Shown: positions 1 through 5,537 of the stretch, piece after piece
How the letters are laid out: every line of letters begins with the position of its first letter
Position numbering within the stretch: position 1 is the first letter of the stretch
NCBI GenBank assembly: GCA_001769005.1
Contig: MENE01000088.1
Coordinates: 7,602-15,956 of the forward strand
Source of the DNA: Bacteroidetes bacterium GWA2_31_9b
GTDB taxonomy: Bacteria > Bacteroidota > Bacteroidia > Bacteroidales > UBA12077
Reading direction: 5' to 3'
Length of the DNA: 8,355 nucleotides
The notes under the pieces: model-generated
Told to the model about the DNA's origin: nothing
Database searches by the model: none
What the model saw: only the letters and a program-made list of their open reading frames with translations
Translations under genes and position numbers: made by a program

Positions 1-548
1 CAAAAGATTTTGCAGAAAGTTCATCAAGTCTTGCATTTGCGTTTGTACTGGCACTTGTTTTAATTTATCTTATTCTGGCAGCTCAATTCGAAAGCTTTAA
101 AGATCCATTGATAATAATGTTTACAGTACCTTTAGCATTAACAGGAGCACTCGTATTTCTTTGGTACTTTAATTATACAATGAATATTTTTAGCCAGATT
201 GGAATCATAATGCTAATAGGTTTAGTTTCTAAAAATGGAATTTTATTGGTAGAATTTGCTAATCAACGAAAATCTACAGGACTAAATAAAGATGATGCAA
301 TGCTTGAAGCAGCAACAGCCAGATTCAGACCCATACTTATGACAAGCTTTTCAACAATTCTTGGAACATTACCAATCGCTTTAGCTTTAGGTTCTGGAGC
401 CGAAAGCAGGGTATCCATGGGAGTAGCTGTTGTTGGTGGATTATTTGTATCTACTTTCTTTACTTTATACATTGTTCCTGCTATGTATTCTTATATTTCT
501 GCAAAATCTGCTTCAGTTACTAATGTTGAAGAAACAACTCAAAATTAA
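1..548 (+). CDS. RND efflux pump inner-membrane subunit (HAE1/AcrB-type), C-terminal fragment
   Basis: This is the last 181 residues of a proton-driven RND transporter of the inner membrane, the engine of a tripartite exporter. The reading frame is open from base 3, so the gene starts outside the window. What is visible matches the C-terminal membrane domain of AcrB/HAE1 pumps. There is a helix ending in the family signature LAAQFESF, then DPLIIMFTVPLALTGA, then a helix with GLVSKNGILLVEFAN. Next come the highly conserved RFRPILMTS and a Gly-rich helix containing SMGVAVVGG, ending in a helix with YIVPAMY. A short polar tail of about 17 residues follows. The TolC-like gene starts 4 bases after the stop, so the two are co-transcribed; a membrane-fusion protein gene is expected upstream. 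The substrate (drug, dye, bile salt or other) cannot be inferred. The family call is very secure; HAE1 rather than heavy-metal CusA type is inferred from the motif wording. Confidence 0.95.
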   Translation, partial: KDFAESSSSLAFAFVLALVLIYLILAAQFESFKDPLIIMFTVPLALTGALVFLWYFNYTMNIFSQIGIIMLIGLVSKNGILLVEFANQRKSTGLNKDDAMLEAATARFRPILMTSFSTILGTLPIALALGSGAESRVSMGVAVVGGLFVSTFFTLYIVPAMYSYISAKSASVTNVEETTQN

Positions 549-552
549 TATT

Positions 553-1908
553 ATGATGTATCAATATATAAATCAGGCATTTAAGTATTCACGAATCCGT
601 ATTACCGGAATAATTCTGGGTTTTCTTTTATTCAATTTCAATGTTTTTTCTCAGGATTATTATTCATTTAAACAATGTGTGCAAATAGGTTTGGAAAATA
701 ACTATTCAATAAAGATTGCTAAAAACGATGAAGTAATTGAAGAAAATAATTATAGTCTGGGAAATGCTGGTTTTTTACCATATATCTATTCTGCTGCAAA
801 TCAAACTTACTCGATTACTGATTCCAGACAAGTTCTTGCTTCAAGTCCTGATCCGGTAGAAAATGATAATGCTAAGTCAAATACCCTTTCGGCATCAGTA
901 AATTTAAACTGGACCATTTTCGACGGATTTAAAATGTTTGTTGAATATAAAAAACTGAATGAATTGGTGCAAATAGGACAACTCAACACCCGAATGAGTG
1001 TTGAAAACCTGATTGCACAGATTGGAGTTGAATACTACAATGTTATTCAGCAAAAAAAACGACTTGAAACTATTCGATATATAAAGAATCTTTCGAAAGA
1101 AAGAATGAAAGTAGCAGAAGAAAGATACCGAATTGGTCAAGAATCGAAACTCGAGTTTCAGCAGGCAAAAGTTGATTTTAACTCCGATTCATCACAATTT
1201 TTAAAACAATCCGAAAATCTTTCAGGTTCAATAATAAAACTAAATAAATTACTAGCTGTAAATATTGATAAGAACACTTCGCCATCCGATTCCATTTCAA
1301 TAAACTATTTATTAATGTTTAATGATTTACTTAAAGAAACGCAGATAAATAACACAAACATTTTACTTGCTTCAACAAACCAATCGATTACTGAGCTAAA
1401 CTTAAAACTTGTAAATTCTTCACGATATCCTGTTTTGTCATTATTTGGTGGAGCAAATCTGGCTCAAAGCGAGTCGCCAACAAGTTCTACCTTAGAGAGT
1501 AATTCTCAAGGTTGGAATTATGGTGCAGCATTAAGCTTTACTATTTTCGATGGTTTTAATATTAACCGTCAGCATAAAAATGCACGAATTAATATTCAGA
1601 ATGCTGAATTGGAATATAAAGAAATTGAGCAGGAAGTATTATCTACTCTTGCACTCATATATAATACTTATCAAAACAGTTTAAAATTAGTTGATCTAGA
1701 ACGCTCAAATCTTCAGATTGCACGTAATAATTTTGAAATTGCAACTGAACGTTATCGTTTAGGGAATTTCTCAGGACTAGAAATGCGTGATGTTCAAAGA
1801 GCATATCTTGATGCTGAAGACAGATTGCTAGCAGCACAATATCAGGCAAAAATTGCCGAAATATCACTAAAACAAATTAGCGGAAAAGTTTCTGATTATT
1901 TATTATAA
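553..1908 (+). CDS. TolC-family outer-membrane efflux channel
   Basis: This 451-residue outer-membrane factor forms the exit duct of the tripartite pump whose RND subunit is encoded just upstream. The family normally forms trimers with a beta-barrel and a long periplasmic alpha-barrel. A hydrophobic stretch at residues 18-33 followed by FSQ|D looks like an export signal, although its N-terminal region is rather long (about 15 residues). The two-fold internal repeat typical of OEP domains is visible. WTIFDGF (120-126) recurs as FTIFDGF (329-335), and AEERYRIG (188-195) recurs as ATERYRLG (397-404), each preceding long helical segments. Length is normal for the family. ATG at 553 (or the adjacent ATG at 556) is chosen because the signal peptide follows. 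The same frame is open back to 430, but that would overlap the RND gene and put about 40 unlikely residues before the signal. No Shine-Dalgarno is obvious; the 4-base gap suggests coupled translation. Confidence 0.94.
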   Translation: MMYQYINQAFKYSRIRITGIILGFLLFNFNVFSQDYYSFKQCVQIGLENNYSIKIAKNDEVIEENNYSLGNAGFLPYIYSAANQTYSITDSRQVLASSPDPVENDNAKSNTLSASVNLNWTIFDGFKMFVEYKKLNELVQIGQLNTRMSVENLIAQIGVEYYNVIQQKKRLETIRYIKNLSKERMKVAEERYRIGQESKLEFQQAKVDFNSDSSQFLKQSENLSGSIIKLNKLLAVNIDKNTSPSDSISINYLLMFNDLLKETQINNTNILLASTNQSITELNLKLVNSSRYPVLSLFGGANLAQSESPTSSTLESNSQGWNYGAALSFTIFDGFNINRQHKNARINIQNAELEYKEIEQEVLSTLALIYNTYQNSLKLVDLERSNLQIARNNFEIATERYRLGNFSGLEMRDVQRAYLDAEDRLLAAQYQAKIAEISLKQISGKVSDYLL

Positions 1909-1920
1909 TTCAAAAACAAA

Positions 1921-1942
1921 ACAAGCGGGTTAACCCGCTTGT
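1921..1942. terminator. Bidirectional rho-independent-type terminator between converging genes
   Basis: A perfect 22-bp palindrome with 11-base arms (ACAAGCGGGTT and its complement) lies in the 54-base gap between the TolC-like gene on the plus strand and the OB-fold gene on the minus strand. The stem is the most GC-rich element in the area. It is flanked by A-rich sequence on the left and T/A-rich sequence on the right, so either transcript would end in a hairpin followed by a U-rich stretch. The lack of a separate loop means the central base pairs must open to form the hairpin. The position suits a terminator shared by both operons. Confidence 0.8.
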
Positions 1943-1962
1943 TAAATTATTTAATTTTCAAA

Positions 1963-2382
1963 TTATTCTTCTAAAACACATTTGTTCATAACAACATCAA
2001 TCAAATAGCCGGTACAAATACCTTTAACTTTAATTGGGGAACCTGTTTTAAGTACAGATAAATCTATTGCTGTTTTATCAAAACTGCATAAAATACCAGA
2101 TATATCGGTTTCTTGTTTTAAATAAAGTGAAATGTCATTGGGTGTTTCCTTAAACGATTCCAATGTACCACTCACAATAATTACTTTTCCAAGATATTGA
2201 TTATTTGTTAATTCTTCATTTGTTTCAAACTGATTTATAATTTGAGAAGCTTCAATTTCATATTCAGCCTTGCTGTTTTTCACACTTGAATCTGATTTTT
2301 TAAAAACTACTTGCCAAGTGATAAGAAATACAATAATTCCAATACCTAAAAGTGCTAAAAGATATTTATAAATTTTTTTCAT
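1963..2382 (-). CDS. Small membrane-anchored OB-fold protein (tRNA_anti-like family)
   Basis: This is a 139-residue protein with one N-terminal hydrophobic segment (about 7-27, after MKKIYKY) and a soluble region presumably exposed to the periplasm. The C-terminal part, about residues 44-139, resembles the tRNA_anti-like OB-fold family common in Bacteroidota (Pfam PF12869, from memory). The pattern is a beta-strand-rich GKVIIVSGTLE (65-75), then ISLYLKQ and GILCSF, then GSPIKVKGICTGYLIDVVMNKC (from about 114 to 135). The name reflects fold similarity only; no tRNA role is implied for a membrane-anchored form. Cysteines 99, 123 and 135 lie in the OB domain and could form a disulfide outside the cytoplasm. 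It is the last gene of the minus-strand operon, starting 12 bases after the YceI gene, and ends at the shared terminator. The start is supported by the MKK plus hydrophobic N-terminus. The exact function is unknown. Confidence 0.8.
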   Translation of the reverse strand: MKKIYKYLLALLGIGIIVFLITWQVVFKKSDSSVKNSKAEYEIEASQIINQFETNEELTNNQYLGKVIIVSGTLESFKETPNDISLYLKQETDISGILCSFDKTAIDLSVLKTGSPIKVKGICTGYLIDVVMNKCVLEE

Positions 2383-2394
2383 TATTCTATTAAA

Positions 2395-2940
2395 TTAATT
2401 TGATTCGTATCCAGCATCAATAGTAATCTCTACAGATTTTGCAATTTTATTTTCAACAACAGAAGGAATAGAAATATTATAATCAGTTGGAGAAATTGTA
2501 AATTTTGCTTTTGCAGTTGGTTTGCCATTTACAATATCAATTGTTCCTTCGGTTGAAATTGCTTTGGTAACACCATGTAAGGTAATATCTCCAGTAACAA
2601 TAACTTTGTAACTACCGTCTTTTTTAAAATCAATTTGATCAAGATTTGTAATTTTACCTTTAAAGCTGGATTTTGGGAATGTACTAGATTCCATGTAGTT
2701 CTCGTTAAAATGCTCCTGCATAAGAGCTACTTTAAATTCAAACGATTTTACCAATAGTGAAAACTGAATATCACCTGTCTGAGGATCGAGAATGCTAACT
2801 GCCTGACGATTGTGAGCTTCAATATCTTCCATTGCAGTATGTGAGTAGAACCATACATGACTGGTTTTTGAAACATATCGCTGAGAATATGTATTTCCTG
2901 CAAATACCAGTAAAAAGAATAGAATAATTTTAAATTTCAT
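2395..2940 (-). CDS. Secreted YceI-family protein
   Basis: This is a 181-residue exported protein of the YceI family. These are single-domain, lipocalin-like beta-barrels, and characterised members bind polyisoprenoid lipids in the periplasm. The signal peptide is clear: MKFK, a hydrophobic run at 5-14, and a probable cut after NTYSQ near residue 20. The mature part carries family landmarks: HFNENYMESSTFPKSSFKG (77-95), GDITLHGVTK (117-126), and the C-terminal strands with FTISPTDYNISIP (147-159). Start choice matters: the frame opens 11 codons earlier at 2973, but that would put MFIVLIKKLNY ahead of an otherwise ideal signal peptide, so the ATG at 2938-2940 is preferred. It lies 49 bases after the DUF5777 gene, the widest gap in the operon, and 12 bases before the OB-fold gene. 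Isoprenoid or quinone binding here is inference from the family. Confidence 0.9.
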   Translation of the reverse strand: MKFKIILFFLLVFAGNTYSQRYVSKTSHVWFYSHTAMEDIEAHNRQAVSILDPQTGDIQFSLLVKSFEFKVALMQEHFNENYMESSTFPKSSFKGKITNLDQIDFKKDGSYKVIVTGDITLHGVTKAISTEGTIDIVNGKPTAKAKFTISPTDYNISIPSVVENKIAKSVEITIDAGYESN

Positions 2941-2989
2941 ATAGTTTAGTTTTTTGATTAATACTATAAACAAATTTGAAACAAAAATG

Positions 2990-3874
2990 TTATTTTAATG
3001 CAAAAACGCGTGAAATATTAAACCCAATATGAATTCCCCCATCAAGCCAATTACCGGTAGTTTCGCTAATAAATCCTTTTTCAATCATAGCCAGAGAGTT
3101 TGATAAATGAAACTGAAAAACGTGTCCACCTGTTTCTATGTCAAATCCAATAGACAATGGATGATAAGTTGTTGTACTTCTAAAATCATTAACGGGAGGA
3201 ATAACATAATAATATTCGGCATTAACTGAAATACGTTTTGTAAGTTTAAATCTGGCTCCTAATCCTACAGCCCAAACATCGTTTGGATCAACTTCTGTTG
3301 CAACCATATTGAGGTGAACATAAGTAGGATTTATCTCAAATGAAAAACGCTCATTAAATTTTCTGGCTATAAGAATTTGATGAGTATAACTTAATCTATC
3401 CCAAAAAGGCAAGGGTTCGGTTCCTTCCCATTTTAGCGAATTACCTGCAACTGTTGCAAGATAAGAAATTGTAACAGGCATGTTTTTTTCACCTTTACAT
3501 TGTCGCCATAATGTTAGTTTTAGTAAACCGTCATACGTTTTTTCGTATGTTCCTCGCCCAACCCCAATCATTAACCAATCGGTAATTCCATAATCCAACC
3601 CAAAATGAATATTAGCCTGATCTAATCCCCAAAGATTATAAGCTCCTGAATTGATTTCACCAAAACGATGCGAAATACGAAAATCTAGTTGTCCTTCAGG
3701 CATTCGTTCTATTGAATGTCCACTAACTATATGAGTTGATTTGAATGTTGCTGTTGCGTATTCTGTTTTATTTACATCTGTTTCATTTAATAAATCATCA
3801 ATATCCTGAGCATTTAAAGAAATGCACGAAACAAACATCAATAAAATTGTAAATAGTAGTTTAATCTTTTTCAT
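2990..3874 (-). CDS. DUF5777-family outer-membrane beta-barrel protein
   Basis: This 294-residue protein is a predicted outer-membrane beta-barrel of unknown function, found mainly in Bacteroidota. A signal peptide spans about residues 1-22 (MKKIK, hydrophobic core, cut near SLNAQ|D). The Cys at 16 sits inside the signal and is unlikely to be a lipobox because a good signal peptidase I site follows. Family landmarks are TFKSTHIVSGHSIE (43-56), LDFRISHRFGEINSGAY (63-79), GLDQANIHFGLDYGITD (83-99), GRGTYEKTYDG (107-117) and the late FQFHLSNSLAMIEKGFI (253-269). The rest alternates polar and hydrophobic residues as expected for transmembrane strands, and the protein ends in an apolar stretch as barrels do. 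It sits 11 bases after the one-haem cytochrome gene and 49 before YceI. That context suggests a redox or haem-protein partner role, but no substrate or pore function can be read from the sequence. Confidence 0.9.
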   Translation of the reverse strand: MKKIKLLFTILLMFVSCISLNAQDIDDLLNETDVNKTEYATATFKSTHIVSGHSIERMPEGQLDFRISHRFGEINSGAYNLWGLDQANIHFGLDYGITDWLMIGVGRGTYEKTYDGLLKLTLWRQCKGEKNMPVTISYLATVAGNSLKWEGTEPLPFWDRLSYTHQILIARKFNERFSFEINPTYVHLNMVATEVDPNDVWAVGLGARFKLTKRISVNAEYYYVIPPVNDFRSTTTYHPLSIGFDIETGGHVFQFHLSNSLAMIEKGFISETTGNWLDGGIHIGFNISRVFALK

Positions 3875-3885
3875 TTTTTTAATGT

Positions 3886-4311
3886 TTAATTATTCGGAGC
3901 ACCAGCATCAATCCAAATTTTTAGTGATGAGATTTTACAATCGGATAATTTTGTTGAATTTTTGGGCATTGGTGAAAATCCACCTGATTGTGCAATTGAG
4001 CCATATAATTTACCGTCATTAACGCGAAGCAAAACGTCTGAATAATTTTCGAGTTTAATGTTTGCTCCATAAGAAGCAGCAGTAGAATTACTATGGCACG
4101 ATAAACAATAAGATGAAAGCATTGGTTCTAATGTTCCTGAAAATGTAACATTGGTTGTATCGCATCCTGATCCTAATTCCGGAAACATATATTCCTGACT
4201 ATCGTAGTAACATCCAGAAAAAATAAAGATTGATATTATGAATACAATTATTAACGATACACTTTTAAAGCTATTGAGGAATTTATTTTTATCAGTTTCT
4301 TTATTTAACAT
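3886..4311 (-). CDS. Single-haem c-type cytochrome-like lipoprotein
   Basis: This is a 141-residue predicted lipoprotein. A basic N-terminus is followed by a hydrophobic run (17-31) and the lipobox IFSGC with the acylated Cys at 34. The mature domain has one canonical haem c motif, CLSCH (Cys69, Cys72, His73). Further on, GFSPMPKNS supplies Met115 as a plausible second axial ligand, and the end reads LKIWIDAGAP, a typical terminus of the small cytochrome domains seen in Bacteroidota and Planctomycetes. Cys50 (GCDTTN) and Cys125 (LSDCKI) bracket the domain and may pair. The domain is a clear paralogue of the third domain of the upstream protein, which has CDTLNP, CIGCH, AMPP and DEC in the same order. 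The ATG at 4311 is preferred to a TTG two codons earlier. It lies 16 bases after the upstream gene. Its electron partner is unknown. Confidence 0.85.
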   Translation of the reverse strand: MLNKETDKNKFLNSFKSVSLIIVFIISIFIFSGCYYDSQEYMFPELGSGCDTTNVTFSGTLEPMLSSYCLSCHSNSTAASYGANIKLENYSDVLLRVNDGKLYGSIAQSGGFSPMPKNSTKLSDCKISSLKIWIDAGAPNN

Positions 4312-4327
4312 ATTCAAAATGTATTAA

Positions 4328-5356
4328 TTAATTATCAAGCATTCCTTGTTCAATCCAAAGTTCCATTTTTCGAATTGTACATTCATCAAGTGTTCCATAA
4401 GGAGGCATTGCAATAAATCCAGTATGCTTTTTTACTACACCAATAATAATTGGCTCTCCATTTCTTATGGTTTCAGAATAGTACTTAATTTTTAAATAAC
4501 TATCAAGCATTACACCACCACTTGCATTTGTGGTATTGTGGCAACCAATACAGCTTCTGTCAATAAGTGGATATATTTGTTCTCCAAAAAGTATTGGATT
4601 TAAAGTATCACATGCTAAATCGGGACAATCGCTGTTTAATGCTCCTTCAGATACCCATCGTCGGAACATTTCTTTTTGATTGTCAGACAAAGGTGAGTAA
4701 GGGCTTGGAGGCATTCTATCACCCAAATCGTTTGTAATTATTACTTCATATACTTTGCTCTCGTTTGGATCAAATGGTACAATTGATTCTGGATCGTCCA
4801 TTAAACCAGCATAAGTAGTAAAATTATAACCTTCTTCTTGGGTTATATTATCATGGCATCCGGTAGTTGCACAACTTGATTGTAATAACGGTAGAATATA
4901 CTGAGTAAAGCAAATTGTATCAGGATTAACTATATTTCCTCCATGTCCAGTTGTATCACCAGAGCAAAACAAATTTTTTGCTCCTTGTTCAATCCATATA
5001 TGAATAATTGTTCTTTGTTCTTTACTTAATGGCCTATCTGGAGGCATCATTCCTTCGGTGCTATTAATGTTTGTAATTACTTTGTAAAGTTCACTTCCAT
5101 TGGCATTTCCAGGCGAAACTGCTCCCATAACAGAATAATAATCTGTAGAAATAAAACCAGCTTTTGCTGTACTAGCATTGTGACAACTTGAAATACCACA
5201 AGATATTTGCATTATCGGTAATACCTGTGTTTCGAAACAAATGGTATCTAGATTTGAAAATGCATCAGGTTCATGTTTACAAGAAGGGAAAAACAAAATA
5301 GATTGATATAATGCCAGAAAAAATAATAGAAATAAAAACTTTTTAATATTTTTCAT
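4328..5356 (-). CDS. Three-domain multihaem c-type cytochrome-like lipoprotein
   Basis: This 342-residue predicted lipoprotein is the first gene of the operon. The signal (MKNIKKF plus a hydrophobic run to 23) ends in FFPSC with Cys26 as the lipid site. Three tandem haem domains follow. Domain 1 (about 40-131) has CGISSCH (53-59) and MMPP (103-106). Domain 2 (149-244) has CATTGCH (162-168) and RMPP (214-217). Domain 3 (249-342) has CIGCH (269-273) and AMPP (316-319). Each then ends in a W-[IV]-[ES]-[EQ]-G helix. The first two motifs have four residues between the cysteines, a known but less common haem c spacing; the third is canonical. Each domain is also bracketed by an extra cysteine pair (40/131, 149/244, 249/326). 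It probably acts in envelope electron transfer, with Met as the distal haem ligand; this is inferred from motifs. Haem attachment at CX4CH needs to be shown. Confidence 0.87.
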   Translation of the reverse strand: MKNIKKFLFLLFFLALYQSILFFPSCKHEPDAFSNLDTICFETQVLPIMQISCGISSCHNASTAKAGFISTDYYSVMGAVSPGNANGSELYKVITNINSTEGMMPPDRPLSKEQRTIIHIWIEQGAKNLFCSGDTTGHGGNIVNPDTICFTQYILPLLQSSCATTGCHDNITQEEGYNFTTYAGLMDDPESIVPFDPNESKVYEVIITNDLGDRMPPSPYSPLSDNQKEMFRRWVSEGALNSDCPDLACDTLNPILFGEQIYPLIDRSCIGCHNTTNASGGVMLDSYLKIKYYSETIRNGEPIIIGVVKKHTGFIAMPPYGTLDECTIRKMELWIEQGMLDN

Positions 5357-5374
5357 AACTAATATATTTATGTA

Positions 5375-5407
5375 CGAATATACGAATTACATAATTCTGA
5401 ATTCAAT
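5375..5407 (-). promoter_or_regulatory. Candidate promoter of the cytochrome/DUF5777/YceI operon
   Basis: Read on the minus strand, TATATTCG (5375-5382) resembles the Bacteroidota -7 element TAnnTTTG with one mismatch. An ATTG (5404-5407), one mismatch from the -33 TTTG, lies 21 bases upstream, within the usual spacing. This would give a very short leader before the start codon at 5356. The spacer holds an inverted repeat, GAATTA-CA-TAATTC (5384-5397). In such AT-rich sequence a chance match is quite possible. Confidence 0.35.
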
Positions 5408-5485
5408 AGGATTAATATTTTTTTATTCTTTACAATTTAATTTAGAATGATTTAACATTAATTTTTACTGATTTTAATCAATAAA

Positions 5486-5508
5486 AAGCCTGAAAATATT
5501 TCAGGCTT
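5486..5508 (-). terminator. Rho-independent terminator after the FISUMP gene
   Basis: A 10-bp perfect stem (AAGCCTGAAA with its complement) closes on a 3-base loop. On the minus strand it is followed directly by a T-run (complement of the A-run 5483-5487). It lies about 30 bases after the stop of the FISUMP-domain gene, so it should end that transcript and insulate the next operon on the same strand. Confidence 0.8.
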
Positions 5509-5537
5509 AAATTCTTCAAATAAGTTAATATGCTATT

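Noticed and set aside
430..552. Upstream extension of the TolC-like reading frame into the RND gene
   Set aside because: It overlaps 119 bases of the well-supported RND coding sequence and would place about 40 residues before a recognisable signal peptide; ATG at 553 fits both the signal and the 4-base operon gap.
2941..2973. Eleven-codon N-terminal extension of the YceI protein
   Set aside because: The extension precedes a complete, typical signal peptide starting at the ATG at 2940, so the longer start is unlikely.
3822..4022. 66-codon plus-strand reading frame over the junction of the DUF5777 and one-haem genes
   Set aside because: It is antisense to two well-supported genes and has the composition expected of a reading-frame shadow.
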